The notes: generated from the letters alone by a model not told the origin. DNA of 64,000 nt from Actinoplanes xinjiangensis (GCF_003148685.1 NZ_QGGR01000016.1:1-64000); one strand, 5' to 3'; shown: positions 48,080 to 57,598, counted from the stretch's first letter. Made by a program: numbers and translations.

Positions 48080-48454
48080 ATGGGCATCCTCATTCGGCTG
48101 GTGATCACCGCCGTATCGCTGTGGATCGCGACTCTGGTGATCGACGGCATCGAGCTGAACACCGACTCCGCCGCCAACAAGGCGGGCACGCTGCTCGCCG
48201 TCGCCGTGATCTTCGGCCTGGTCAACGCGGTTCTCCGGCCGATCATCAAGACCATCGGCTGCGGGCTCTACGTCCTCACCCTGGGCCTGGTCGCCGTCCT
48301 GGTCAACGGCCTGCTCCTGCTGCTCACCAGCTGGATCGCCGACAAGCTGGACCTGGCCTTCCACGTGGACGGCGTCCTTCCGGCGGTGCTCGGCGCGCTG
48401 CTGGTCGGCGTCGTGAGCTGGCTGCTGAACATGCTGGTTCCGGACGGCGACTGA
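48080..48454 (+). CDS. Small four-helix membrane protein (phage holin 4-like family)
   Basis: A 124-aa protein with three to four membrane helices: MGILIRLVITAVSLWIATLVIDGIEL, AGTLLAVAVIFGLVNAVLRPIIKTI, LYVLTLGLVAVLVNGLLLLLTSWIADKL, and VLPAVLGALLVGVVSWLLNMLVPDGD. The VNAVLRP motif is characteristic of the widespread YvlD/holin-4-type family, whose members are chromosomal and of unproven function, not a real prophage lysis gene here. The ATG at 48080 is chosen by homology; the ATG at 48062 lacks support. No phage genes flank it. Confidence 0.87.
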   Translation: MGILIRLVITAVSLWIATLVIDGIELNTDSAANKAGTLLAVAVIFGLVNAVLRPIIKTIGCGLYVLTLGLVAVLVNGLLLLLTSWIADKLDLAFHVDGVLPAVLGALLVGVVSWLLNMLVPDGD

Positions 48455-48564
48455 GCGGGCCCGGCGAGATCGACATAAAGGCAGGCCAGTAGGCCCGAAT
48501 TGGCCTCGTGACCTGCTTCATAATCGCAAGGACCGAAACATGCCCCAGCCCTTACGGTGGGGGC

Positions 48565-49473
48565 ATGAGCGACGAGCGGCGTGGATACGTGTACGGCCTC
48601 ACGGCGTACGCGATGTGGGGTTTCTTCCCCATCTACTTCAAGTTCCTGCGCCCCTCGCCGCCGCTGGAGATCCTGGCGCACCGGGTGGTGTGGTCGGTCC
48701 TCTTCGTCGCCCTGCTGCTCACCGTGATGCGCAACTGGCGGTTCCTGGGCCGGCTGGTGCGCACACCACGGCTGCTCGGCGGGGTCACCCTGGCGGCCGT
48801 GCTGATCGGCGTCAACTGGGGCACCTACATCTACGGGGTCAATTCGTCCCGGGTGGTGGAGACGGCGCTCGGCTACTTCATCACGCCCCTGCTCGTGGTG
48901 CTGCTCGGTGTCACGGTGATGGGTGAGCGGCTGCGCCCGTTGCAGTGGGCCGCGGTCGGTGTCGGCGGTCTGGCGGTGGCGATCCTGGCCGTCGACTACG
49001 GTCGTCTGCCGTACATCGCTCTGACGCTCGCCGCCTCGTTCGGCTGCTACGGCCTGATCAAGAAGCGCATGTCGCTGCCGCCCGCGGAGGGCCTGTTCGT
49101 CGAGTCGGCCGTGCTGGTGCTCCCGGCGCTGGCGTTCCTGACGTGGCTCAACCTGTCCGGCGGGGCGCAGTTCGGCCACGTGTCGGTCCAGCACACCGTG
49201 CTGATGCTGGTCGCCGGGGTGCTCACGGCGATCCCGCTGCTGCTGTTCGCCGCCGCGACGAACCGGGTGCCCCTGGCCGGCCTCGGCATCCTGCAATATG
49301 TGGCGCCGATCCTGCAGCTCGCCGTCGGTGTGCTCGTCTACCACGAGCCGATGCCGCCGGCCCGGCTCGCCGGGTTCGGCCTGGTCTGGCTCGCGCTGCT
49401 CGTCTTCACCGTGGACGGCATCCGCAACGCCCGGGCCGCGGCCCGGGTCCGTGCGGCGGCGGTGGCGGCCTGA
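48565..49473 (+). CDS. rarD: EamA-family transporter RarD
   Basis: A 302-aa inner-membrane protein with about ten helices: GYVYGLTAYAMWGFFPIYFKFL, LEILAHRVVWSVLFVALLL, GVNWGTYIYGVNSSRVVETALGYFITPL, LAASFGCYGLIKKRMSLPPAEGLFVES, LLFAAATNRVPLAGLGILQYVAPILQL. This is the RarD signature (chloramphenicol-sensitive protein name in other species); the substrate is unknown. The ATG at 48565 lies within GGTGGGGGC and is preceded by TTACGGT, perhaps a leaderless start. Convergent with the next gene, 28 bp apart. Confidence 0.9.
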   Translation: MSDERRGYVYGLTAYAMWGFFPIYFKFLRPSPPLEILAHRVVWSVLFVALLLTVMRNWRFLGRLVRTPRLLGGVTLAAVLIGVNWGTYIYGVNSSRVVETALGYFITPLLVVLLGVTVMGERLRPLQWAAVGVGGLAVAILAVDYGRLPYIALTLAASFGCYGLIKKRMSLPPAEGLFVESAVLVLPALAFLTWLNLSGGAQFGHVSVQHTVLMLVAGVLTAIPLLLFAAATNRVPLAGLGILQYVAPILQLAVGVLVYHEPMPPARLAGFGLVWLALLVFTVDGIRNARAAARVRAAAVAA

Positions 49474-49501
49474 GAAGGGGCGGTAGCGGCTCGGAGACCG
49501 T

Positions 49502-50170
49502 CTAACTCTGCGGCTCGTAGACGAGCATCACCTTGTCGTCGGAGCGGACCAGTTCGAGACGGGAGAGGCTGCCCTCGGTGAAGTGTGTGGCGGCCGGCAT
49601 CTGGAACTTCTTGCCCGGCTGAGCCAGCCACGACCCGAGCTGCTCGGTCTGCTCGTCCGGCCCGTACGCGATGAGCCGGAACGTGTAGGGCCGGGCCGAC
49701 TGGCTGTACGAGCACTCCATCTCGACCCGGCTACCGGCGCCGGTGCTGCTGATCCGGACGGTGGCCGCGATCGGGGAGGTGGGGTCCACCTTCGTCATGG
49801 CGTGCGACGGCCCGAGTGCCGGAGTGGCCGCCTCACCGGCGTTGAGTCCCCAGTACGTCAGCCCGCCGCCGAGGATCAGGAACAGCACGAGTGCCGCGAT
49901 CGAGCTGACGATCCGGATCGGACGGGCCCGGACCTTCCTCAGCGACGGCGCGTGCGCGGGCCGGGACAGGTTCGACAGGCTGGGGTCGAGAAGCTTGGCG
50001 AACTCATCCGCGTCGAGCCGGTCGAGCATGTCCGGCACGAGGGCCAGATCAGCGACCGCCTCCCGGCAGAACGAGCATGTCGCCAGGTGACGTTCGTAGG
50101 CGGCCCGTTCTATCGGCGACAGCGCGCCAAGGACATAGGCGGCGTCGTCGTGCCCGTCCTCGCATCGCAT
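49502..50170 (-). CDS. Membrane anti-sigma factor with zinc-finger (RskA type)
   Basis: A 222-aa protein. The N-terminal zf-HC2-like anti-sigma domain has CEDGHDDAAYVLGALSPIERAAYERHLATCSFCREAVADLALVPDML (H-x3-C-x2-C zinc pattern). A single membrane helix (IVSSIAALVLFLILGGGLTYWGL) follows at about 105-125, then an extracytoplasmic RskA-type C-terminal domain. Such proteins hold an ECF sigma factor at the membrane until proteolysis. No sigma gene is next to it, which is unusual. The ATG at 50170 is preceded by GGAGG 8 nt upstream. Confidence 0.9.
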   Translation of the reverse strand: MRCEDGHDDAAYVLGALSPIERAAYERHLATCSFCREAVADLALVPDMLDRLDADEFAKLLDPSLSNLSRPAHAPSLRKVRARPIRIVSSIAALVLFLILGGGLTYWGLNAGEAATPALGPSHAMTKVDPTSPIAATVRISSTGAGSRVEMECSYSQSARPYTFRLIAYGPDEQTEQLGSWLAQPGKKFQMPAATHFTEGSLSRLELVRSDDKVMLVYEPQS

Positions 50171-50296
50171 TCCTACCGCCTCCAACCGGGTACTTCTCCC
50201 GGTCTCTGGTACGCGGCATCGGGCTCTAAGGTTCAACCATTCGTTAAACCACCACCTCAAAACGTGGCGGCCCGGATCCGGAGAGCGACCGCCCGT

Positions 50297-51091
50297 TCAG
50301 GCGGTTGCGGACTCGCCTCCGGACAGTGCTTCGGCCACGTTCCGCGCGGCCGCGGTGAGCTTCGCCCGGACCACGCGTGCCGAGGTCAGCATCTCCGCGG
50401 CGGGCATCGAGCAGGCCAGGACGAGCCGTCGCTCCATGTCCCGATCGGCGACGACGACCACGGCCGCGGAGGCGAGTCCCTGCCGGAACTGGCCCATCTC
50501 GATCTGCATGCCGCGTCGCTCGCCGGCGGCCAGATCGGCCTCCAGCGCCTCTCCGGTGGTGAGGGTGGCCGGGGTGAACGCCCGCATCCCGTAGTCACGC
50601 AGATAGCGCGAGCGCTGGTCGGGCGTGAGGGTGGCGAGCAGCGCCTTGCCGAGGGCGGTGGCATGGCCGCCTTCGTCGAAACCGGGCGCCACGTCGTCGA
50701 GGAACGGGGACCGGGCGCCCTCGGCGGAGGCGGTGACCGCTATCCGCCCGCCGACGAACCGGCCGAGGTAGTGGCTGTATCCACTGTCGACGGCGGCCCG
50801 GCGCAGCGCCTCACCGACGGCGGGCGGGCCGCGGAAGGCGGAGACCAGCTCACGGTACCGATCGGCGATCTCGAGCCCGACGATGTACGTCCCGTCCTCA
50901 CGCCGGATCACGTAGCCCTCGTAGGCGAGGGTGCGGACCAGGTGGTAGGTCGTCGCGACGGTCAGCTCGCACCGCCGGGCGATCTGTTTCACGGTGAGTC
51001 CACGCGGAGCCCGGCCCACGGACTCCAGCACGCGCAGGGCACGCGAAACGCTCCGGATGAGATCTGACGGCTCCGCTAGGGGGTCACGCAC
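50297..51091 (-). CDS. IclR-family transcriptional regulator
   Basis: A 264-aa protein. The N-terminal winged helix reads SRALRVLESVGRAPRGLTVKQIARRCELTVATTYHLVRTLAYEGYVIRREDGTYIVG, followed by the IclR effector domain (SAEGARSPFLDDVAPGFDEGGHATALGKALLATLTPDQRSRYL...GMQIEMGQFRQGLASAAVVV). The GTG at 51091 has GGAGG 5 nt upstream. No catabolic operon is adjacent, so the target is unknown; its own promoter is the default expectation. Confidence 0.92.
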   Translation of the reverse strand: MRDPLAEPSDLIRSVSRALRVLESVGRAPRGLTVKQIARRCELTVATTYHLVRTLAYEGYVIRREDGTYIVGLEIADRYRELVSAFRGPPAVGEALRRAAVDSGYSHYLGRFVGGRIAVTASAEGARSPFLDDVAPGFDEGGHATALGKALLATLTPDQRSRYLRDYGMRAFTPATLTTGEALEADLAAGERRGMQIEMGQFRQGLASAAVVVVADRDMERRLVLACSMPAAEMLTSARVVRAKLTAAARNVAEALSGGESATA

Positions 51092-51262
51092 AGCTACCTC
51101 CGAGGCCAGGGACTTACACCATATGAACAATCGGCCTCGGACGGAATGCCAAACAGGAGTGGATCACGGTCGATTTACACAGCGCGTGCAACCGAGGAAA
51201 CTGTCCGCAGTGGAGAAGTTCCGGAATGCCCGCTTTGACCCACACAAACGGGGGTGAAGGAC

Positions 51263-52294
51263 TCAGCTCGTACGGTCGGCGATGAAGTCGCAGAGCGCTT
51301 CCATCGTCCGCTTCGCCTCACCGGTGGGCAGTGGCGCCAGCCGGGCCCGCGCCTCCTCGGCGTAGGACCGCACGGTCTCGCGGGCCCGTTTCATCGCCGC
51401 CGAGTCGCGCAGCAGCGTCAGCGCCTCGGCGTGCAGCCCGTCGTCGGTGATCGGGCCGGCCGACAGCAGCTCCCGGAGCCGGACCGCCGACGCGTCGGTG
51501 TCGTCACCGGCCAGCGCATACAGCATCGGCAGGGTCGGGACACCCTCGCGGAGATCGGTGCCCGGCGTCTTGCCGGACTGGATCGACTCGCTGGTGATGT
51601 CGAGCAGGTCGTCGGAGAGCTGGAACGCGATACCGATGGTCTCGCCGTAACCGGCGAGCGCCTCCACGAACTCCGGCCGGGCGCCGGAGAAGAGCCCGCC
51701 GAAGCGGGCGGCCGTGGCGATCAGTGACGCCGTCTTCTCGGTGATGACGTGCAGGTGGTGCTCGATCGGGTCGGTGCCGCGCGGGCCCACCGTCTCGGCG
51801 ATCTGCCCGTGCACCAGCCGCGCGAACGTCTGCGCCTGGAGGTGGACCGCCTCGGTACCGAGAGTGGCGGCCAGATCGGCGGCCTGAGCGAAGAGGTAGT
51901 CGCCGACCAGGATGGCCACCGAGTTGCCCCACCGCGCGTTCGCGCTCGGCGCCCCACGGCGCACCAGCGCCTCGTCCATCACGTCGTCGTGGTAGAGCGT
52001 GGCCAGGTGGGTCAGCTCCACCACATTCGCCGCGGCGACGATCTGTGGCGACTCCGGATCGCCGAACTGCGCCCCGAGGGCGACGAGCAGCGGCCGGAAC
52101 CGCTTGCCACCGGCGTCGGCCAGATGACGCGCGGCCTCGGCCACCAGGGGATCGGCGCTGGCCACATGGCCGCGCAGCGCAACCTCCACAGCGGCCAGCG
52201 TCGCAGACACCGACTCGTCCATCGCGGGATCGACGTCGAGGCCCAGCGATGACAGCGCGAGATCGCGCGGGGTCAGATCACCGGTGCTCACCAC
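51263..52294 (-). CDS. Polyprenyl diphosphate synthase (probable menaquinone side chain)
   Basis: A 343-aa trans-isoprenyl diphosphate synthase. GGKRFRPLLVALGAQFG, the first Asp-rich motif LYHDDVMDEA (DDxxD) and the second QLSDDLLDI (DDxxD), and the GKTPGTDLREGVPTLPML region are intact. The long side-chain class (hepta- to deca-prenyl) is suggested by length. Its place beside the nuo operon argues for menaquinone production, since complex I reduces menaquinone in actinobacteria. The GTG at 52294 has AAGGTG 5 nt upstream. Upstream lies a TATGACCGA palindrome that may regulate it. Confidence 0.9.
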   Translation of the reverse strand: MVSTGDLTPRDLALSSLGLDVDPAMDESVSATLAAVEVALRGHVASADPLVAEAARHLADAGGKRFRPLLVALGAQFGDPESPQIVAAANVVELTHLATLYHDDVMDEALVRRGAPSANARWGNSVAILVGDYLFAQAADLAATLGTEAVHLQAQTFARLVHGQIAETVGPRGTDPIEHHLHVITEKTASLIATAARFGGLFSGARPEFVEALAGYGETIGIAFQLSDDLLDITSESIQSGKTPGTDLREGVPTLPMLYALAGDDTDASAVRLRELLSAGPITDDGLHAEALTLLRDSAAMKRARETVRSYAEEARARLAPLPTGEAKRTMEALCDFIADRTS

Positions 52295-52464
52295 GCATTC
52301 ACCTTGCCATACCGCCCTACCGCTTTCTGTCCCAGGGTGGCACGCGACAAGATCAAAAATCCGACAGCCGGGGTACGGGCGGTCAGCGCCCGTTGCGGAC
52401 CCGGACCGGATCGCCCGGCCGTCGGTCCGCGGGATCATCGCGGGTGACGTGATCAGCGGCCGCA

Positions 52465-52484
52465 TATGACCGAAATCGGTCATA
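52465..52484. promoter_or_regulatory. TATGACCGA-AA-TCGGTCATA palindrome
   Basis: A perfect 9-2-9 palindrome in the 292-bp gap between polyprenyl synthase and nuoN. A candidate operator for the synthase gene. AT content is higher than the background. Confidence 0.55.
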
Positions 52485-52543
52485 GTCCCCCTGAGCCGGT
52501 CCAGGTAGGACCCCCCGTGGGATGCCGGCCGCGCGGAGACGAC

Positions 52544-52571
52544 GAAGGCCCCGGCATCCGCCGGGGCCTTC
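52544..52571 (-). terminator. Terminator of the nuo operon
   Basis: A perfect 12-bp stem GAAGGCCCCGGC/GCCGGGGCCTTC with loop ATCC, starting 15 bp after the nuoN stop. Ends the nuo transcript before the polyprenyl synthase gene. Confidence 0.85.
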
Positions 52572-52586
52572 ACGCACTGATCGGGA

Positions 52587-54119
52587 TCAGCGGACGAACT
52601 CCGCCGCGTCCCTGGTCAACTCGATCAGCGGAGCCGGTACGACACCGAGCGCCACGGTCACGATGACGCCCAGAGCCAGCACCGCCGAGGTGAGGAAGCC
52701 CGGGATGGAGACCGCCGGGGTGGACTCCCCCGGCTCGGACAGCCACATCAGCACGACGACCCGCAGGTACGGGAACGCCAGCAGCATGCTCGTGATCACG
52801 CCGAAGATCACCAGCCAGGTCTGCCCACCCTCGACGGCCGCCCCGAAGACCGCGAACTTACTGGTGAAGCCACTGGTCAGCGGGATGCCGGCGAAGGCGA
52901 GCAGGATGAAGGTGAAGACGCCGGCGAGCAGCGGGCTCTTCCGGCCGATACCGGCCCACTTGGACAGGTGGGTCGCCTCACCGTCGGGGTCGCGCACCAG
53001 GCTGATGATCGCGAACGCGGCGAGCACCGAGAACCCGTACGCCACGAGGTAGAACATCGTGCTGCTGAGGCCCTCGTCGTTGAGCGCGAGGACACCCACC
53101 ATGAGGTATCCGGCGTTCGCGATCGACGAGTAGGCCAGCAGGCGCTTGAGGTCGGTCTGGGTGACCGCCAGGACCGCACCGATGAACATGGTGAGCACCG
53201 CGATACCGCCGAGGACCGGCTGGAAGTCCCAGCGCACCCCCTCGAACGCCACGTAGAGCACCCGCAGCAGGGCCCCGAAGGCGGCGACCTTGGTGCAGGC
53301 CGCCATGAACGCGGTGACCGGCGTGGGCGCGCCCTGATAGACGTCCGGGGTCCACACGTGGAACGGCGCGAGCGCGGCCTTGAACAGCAGACCGATCGCG
53401 ACCATGCCCAGACCCACGTAGAGCAGCACCTCGCTGCGCTGCGGGTTGGCGACCGCCTCGTGCACCTCGCCAAGCTGGATCCCGCCCGCGAAGCCGTAGA
53501 TGAAGGCCACCCCGAACAGGAAGAACGCCGAGGCGTACGAGCCGAGCAGGAAGTACTTGAGCGCCGCCTCCTGGCTGAGCAGCCGCCGGCGACGGGCCAG
53601 CGCGCACAGCAGGTAGAGCGGCAGCGAGAAGACCTCCAGCGCCACGAACATGGTGAGCAGGTCGTTGGCCGCCACGAAGAGGAGCATGCCGCCGAGCGCG
53701 AAGACGCTCAGCGGGTACACCTCGGTGGCACCCGGCTGGCCGCTCGTCTGCTGCATGTCCCGCTGCGAGCCGACGGTGACCGCGGCCTCCGAGACGAACG
53801 CGCCGCCCCGCTCGACCGAACGCTCACCGATCAGCATCAGCGAGACCCCGCCGAGCACCAGGATCGCCCCCTGGAGGAACAGGGTCGGCCCGTCCACCGC
53901 GACCGCGCCGCCGATGGTGATGGTCCGGGTGCCGCGCTCCAGCACCACGGCGACCAGCGCCGCGACCACGGCGATCAGCGCCAGCGACAGCTGGACCGCG
54001 TTACGCGCCCGGCGCGGGACGGCCACCTCGACGAGCACGCCGAGACATGCCGCGCCGAAGAGGATCAGCATCGGGAGCAGGGCCCCGTAGTCGATCGGGG
54101 GCAGTTTCAACGGGTCCAT
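52587..54119 (-). CDS. nuoN: NADH-quinone oxidoreductase subunit N
   Basis: A 510-aa proton-pumping antiporter-like subunit with about 14 helices. PLYLLCALARRRRLLSQEAALKYFLLGSYASAFFLFG, a key Lys in LFKAALAPFHVWTPDVYQGAPTPVTAFMA, and LKRLLAYSSIANAGYLMVG are the expected motifs. The sequence MDPLKLPPIDYGALLPMLILFGAACLGVLVEV starts the protein, and the ATG is 1 nt after the nuoM stop. Last gene of the operon. Confidence 0.96.
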   Translation of the reverse strand: MDPLKLPPIDYGALLPMLILFGAACLGVLVEVAVPRRARNAVQLSLALIAVVAALVAVVLERGTRTITIGGAVAVDGPTLFLQGAILVLGGVSLMLIGERSVERGGAFVSEAAVTVGSQRDMQQTSGQPGATEVYPLSVFALGGMLLFVAANDLLTMFVALEVFSLPLYLLCALARRRRLLSQEAALKYFLLGSYASAFFLFGVAFIYGFAGGIQLGEVHEAVANPQRSEVLLYVGLGMVAIGLLFKAALAPFHVWTPDVYQGAPTPVTAFMAACTKVAAFGALLRVLYVAFEGVRWDFQPVLGGIAVLTMFIGAVLAVTQTDLKRLLAYSSIANAGYLMVGVLALNDEGLSSTMFYLVAYGFSVLAAFAIISLVRDPDGEATHLSKWAGIGRKSPLLAGVFTFILLAFAGIPLTSGFTSKFAVFGAAVEGGQTWLVIFGVITSMLLAFPYLRVVVLMWLSEPGESTPAVSIPGFLTSAVLALGVIVTVALGVVPAPLIELTRDAAEFVR

Positions 54120-54120
54120 G

Positions 54121-55662
54121 TCAGCCGCCCACCTTTCCGCCGGCTTCCACCGTGGGAACCGGGTCCTTCACACCGACGTCCAGCATGGTCGCCTCGACCG
54201 CCGGGTTGATCACATCGGTGACCGGCTTCGGGTAGAAACCGAGCACCAGGAGAAGCGCGATCAGCGGCGCGACGACCACCTTCTCGCGGAGGGTGATGTC
54301 CTTCGACATCGCCGGTACCTCGGTGAGGGCCGGGTTCAGGGTGCCCTGGGTGGTCCGCTGGATCATCCACAGCACGTACGCCGCGGCCAGCACGATGCCC
54401 AGGGTGGCCACCACGGCGTACCCCTTGTTGGTGCTGAACGTGCCGATCAGGACCAGGAACTCACTGACGAACGGGGCGGTGCCGGGCAGCGCCAGGGAGG
54501 CGAGACCGGCGAAGAACAGCACCCCCGCCAGCACCGGCATCAGCTTGCCGACCCCACCGAAGTCACTGACCAGCGACGACCCGCGCCGGGCCACGAACAT
54601 GCCGACCACGATGAACAGCAGGCCGGTGGCCAGACCGTGGTTGACCATGTAGAGCACCGCACCGGTCCCGGCCTGGGTGGTGAAGGCGAAGATGCCGATG
54701 CCGATGAAACCGAAGTGCGCGATCGACGTGTACGACACCAGGCGCTTCAGGTCGTTCTGGCCGACCGCGAGCAGTGCCGCGTAGATGATGCCGATCACGG
54801 CGAGGGCCATGGCGGTCGGAGCGAACCAGCGCGACGCCTCCGGGAAGAGCGAGAGGCAGTAACGCAGGATGCCGAACGTGCCGACCTTGTCCATCACGCC
54901 GACCAGCAGTGCCGCCGCGCCGGCCGGGGCCGCCCCACCGGAGTCCGGCAGCCAGGTGTGGAACGGGAAGAACGGTGCCTTGATCGCGAACGCCACGAAG
55001 AAGCCGAGGAACAGCCACCGCGCGGTGTTCTGGTCGATCGAGGCGGTCGCCTTGACCAGCTCCGTGAAGTCGAAGGTCTTCCCGCCGAGCACCCACAGGC
55101 CGACCACCGAGGCCAGCATGAAGAGGCCGCCGACCAGGCTGTAGAGGAAGAACTTGACCGCCGCGTACTGCTTCTGGCCGCTGCCGAACGACCCGATGAT
55201 GAAGTACATCGGGATCAGCATGATCTCGAAGAACACGTAGAACAGGAAGATGTCCGCCGCGGCGAACACGCCGATCATGGTGAACTCGAAGGACAGCAGC
55301 AGCGCGAAGTAGGCCGGGGCCGACCGGGTGCTCTGGTCGACGTCGTTCCAGGACGCCAGGATGACGACCGGGAACAGGATGGCGATCAGCATCAGCATGA
55401 CGAGCGCGATGCCGTCGGCGGCGAAGGTGAAGTTCGCCCCCCAGGCCGGGATCCACGTGTAGGACTCCCGGAACTGGAACCGCTCGCCGCCCTTGACGGT
55501 CCAGGCGACCCACATGAAGACGCTCAGCACCAGGACAAGTACGGACCAGCCCAGTGCCACCATCTTGGCCAGTTCCGCCTTGGTGCGCGGAATGAAGGCC
55601 ACCACCAGTGCCCCCACCAGGGGCAGGAGGGTGAGGACGGAAAGGAACGGGAAGTCTTTCAC
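54121..55662 (-). CDS. nuoM: NADH-quinone oxidoreductase subunit M
   Basis: A 513-aa membrane subunit homologous to Mrp antiporters. FEIMLIPMYFIIGSFGSGQKQYAAVKFFLYSLVGGLFML contains the conserved Glu, AFAIKAPFFPFHTWLPDSGGAAPAGAAALLVGVMDKVGTFGIL the channel Lys, and LKRLVSYTSIAHFGFIGIG the second loop. The GTG at 55662 overlaps the nuoL stop as GTGA, so I prefer it to the GTG at 55671. Confidence 0.95.
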   Translation of the reverse strand: MKDFPFLSVLTLLPLVGALVVAFIPRTKAELAKMVALGWSVLVLVLSVFMWVAWTVKGGERFQFRESYTWIPAWGANFTFAADGIALVMLMLIAILFPVVILASWNDVDQSTRSAPAYFALLLSFEFTMIGVFAAADIFLFYVFFEIMLIPMYFIIGSFGSGQKQYAAVKFFLYSLVGGLFMLASVVGLWVLGGKTFDFTELVKATASIDQNTARWLFLGFFVAFAIKAPFFPFHTWLPDSGGAAPAGAAALLVGVMDKVGTFGILRYCLSLFPEASRWFAPTAMALAVIGIIYAALLAVGQNDLKRLVSYTSIAHFGFIGIGIFAFTTQAGTGAVLYMVNHGLATGLLFIVVGMFVARRGSSLVSDFGGVGKLMPVLAGVLFFAGLASLALPGTAPFVSEFLVLIGTFSTNKGYAVVATLGIVLAAAYVLWMIQRTTQGTLNPALTEVPAMSKDITLREKVVVAPLIALLLVLGFYPKPVTDVINPAVEATMLDVGVKDPVPTVEAGGKVGG

Positions 55663-57587
55663 GCCAACCACCCCAGCTGGATCGCGAGGAAGGCGCCGAC
55701 CACGAGCATGGCGCCGGTGAGCATCGACAGCGCGTACGAGCGGACGAAGCCGGTCTGTAGCCGGCGCAGCCTGCCGGACCCACCGCCGATGCCGGCCGCG
55801 ATGCCGTTGACCAGACCGTCGATCCCCTTGTTGTCGAGGAAGACGAGCGCCCGCGTGAGGTAGATGCCGGGCCGCTCGAACACCGCCTCGTTGAACGCGT
55901 CGGTGTAGAGGTTGCGCCGGGCCGCGGTGACCAGCACGCCGGCCGGCTCCGGTTCGAGCGCGGTGCCCTTGCGGAACAGCGCCCAGGCCAGGCCGGCACC
56001 GATCACCGTGACCAGCAGCGACAGGATCGTGATGACGGCGTGCGAGAGCACACCGTGCGCCTCGCCCTCGGCCGCGGCGGTGCCGAAGACCGGGTTCAGC
56101 CAGTCCGGCACGCTGGTGCTCATCAGGTAACCGGCACCGATCGAACCCGCCGCCAGCAGGATCAGCGGGATCGTCATGATCGCCGGAGACTCGTGCGGGT
56201 GCTGGTTGTCCTCGGTCCAGCGGGCCGGACCGTGGAACGTCAGCACGAAGAGCCGGGTCATGTAGAACGCGGTCAGGCCGGCGCCGAGCAGCGCCGCGCC
56301 GCCGAAGACCCAGGCCTCCCAGACGACCTCGCGCTCGAAGGCGGCCGCGATGATCGGCTCCTTCGAGAAGTAACCGGACAGCGGCGGGATGCCGATGATG
56401 GCGAGCCAGCCGGTGCCGAAGGTCAACCAGGTGATCTTCATGTGCTTCGACAGGCCACCGAACCGCCGGATGTCGACCTGGTCGTGCATCCCGTGCATGA
56501 CCGAGCCGGCCCCGAGGAACATGTTCGCCTTGAAGAAGCCGTGCGCCAGCAGGTGGATGATCGCCAGGGCGTACGCCCCGCCGCCGAGCCCGACGCCGAG
56601 GAACATGTAGCCGATCTGGGAGACCGTCGACCAGGCCAGGATCCGCTTGATGTCGTCCTTGGCCGCGCCGATGAGACAGCCCATCAGCAGGGTGATCGCA
56701 CCGATGCTGACCACGACCAGCTGCAGCGTGGTGTTCGCCGAGAAGATCGGGTTGGACCGGGCGATCAGGTAGACACCGGCGGTGACCATGGTCGCCGCGT
56801 GGATGAGCGCGGAGACCGGGGTCGGGCCCTCCATCGCGTCCGGGAGCCAGGCCTGCAACGGGAACTGACCCGACTTACCGCAGGCACCCAGCAGCAGCAG
56901 GATGCCCATCACCAGGATGGTTCCGGCGGCCATCGAGTCGACGCCGTTGAAGACGTCGTCGTACTGGGTGCTGCCCAGCTCGGTGAACATCAGGAAGATG
57001 CCGATCGCCAGGCCGGCGTCGCCGACCCGGTTCATCAGGAACGCCTTCTTGCCGGCGGTGGCCGCCGACGGCCGGGTGTACCAGAACGAGATCAGCAGGT
57101 ACGACGCCAGACCGACGCCCTCCCAGCCGAAGTACAGCATCACGTAGTTGTTGCCCAGGACCAGCAGCAGCATCGCCGAGACGAAGAGGTTGAAGTAGGC
57201 GAAGAACTTGCGCCGTCCGGGGTCGTGCTCCATGTAGCCCACCGCGTACAGGTGGATCAGGGAGCCGACACCGGTGATCAGCAGGACGAAGACGCCGGCC
57301 AGTGGGTCGAAGAGCAGCCCGAAGTCGACCTTCAGGTCGCCGACCACGATGAAGTCCCAGAGACTCAGCTCAGCGGATCGCCTGGCCGGGTCCAGACCGG
57401 ACAGGTTGACGAAGAAGATCAGCCCGAGTACGAACGACGCGGCGACCGAGGCCACGCCGAGCCAGTGCCCCCAGCGGTCGGACCGCTTGCCGAGCAGCAG
57501 CAGGATCGTCGCACTGGCCAGCGGGACGGCCACGAGCAACCAGATGTTGCTCAGCACTCCCGTCGCCGGGGCGAATGTGTGTTCCAC
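55659..57587 (-). CDS. nuoL: NADH-quinone oxidoreductase subunit L
   Basis: A 642-aa largest membrane subunit with the long C-terminal lateral helix. YFGWEGVGLASYLLISFWY, LLLLGACGKSGQFPLQAWLPDAMEGPTPVSALIHAATMVTAGVYL and DDIKRILAWSTVSQIGYMFLGVGLGGG are intact. The GTG at 57587 has AGGGG about 7 nt upstream, just after nuoK. Confidence 0.96.
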   Translation of the reverse strand: MEHTFAPATGVLSNIWLLVAVPLASATILLLLGKRSDRWGHWLGVASVAASFVLGLIFFVNLSGLDPARRSAELSLWDFIVVGDLKVDFGLLFDPLAGVFVLLITGVGSLIHLYAVGYMEHDPGRRKFFAYFNLFVSAMLLLVLGNNYVMLYFGWEGVGLASYLLISFWYTRPSAATAGKKAFLMNRVGDAGLAIGIFLMFTELGSTQYDDVFNGVDSMAAGTILVMGILLLLGACGKSGQFPLQAWLPDAMEGPTPVSALIHAATMVTAGVYLIARSNPIFSANTTLQLVVVSIGAITLLMGCLIGAAKDDIKRILAWSTVSQIGYMFLGVGLGGGAYALAIIHLLAHGFFKANMFLGAGSVMHGMHDQVDIRRFGGLSKHMKITWLTFGTGWLAIIGIPPLSGYFSKEPIIAAAFEREVVWEAWVFGGAALLGAGLTAFYMTRLFVLTFHGPARWTEDNQHPHESPAIMTIPLILLAAGSIGAGYLMSTSVPDWLNPVFGTAAAEGEAHGVLSHAVITILSLLVTVIGAGLAWALFRKGTALEPEPAGVLVTAARRNLYTDAFNEAVFERPGIYLTRALVFLDNKGIDGLVNGIAAGIGGGSGRLRRLQTGFVRSYALSMLTGAMLVVGAFLAIQLGWLA

Positions 57588-57598
57588 GAAATGCCCCT

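Noticed and set aside
48080..48454. Prophage, because of the holin-like gene
   Set aside because: The family is common on chromosomes, and no integrase, capsid, lysin or att repeats are seen.
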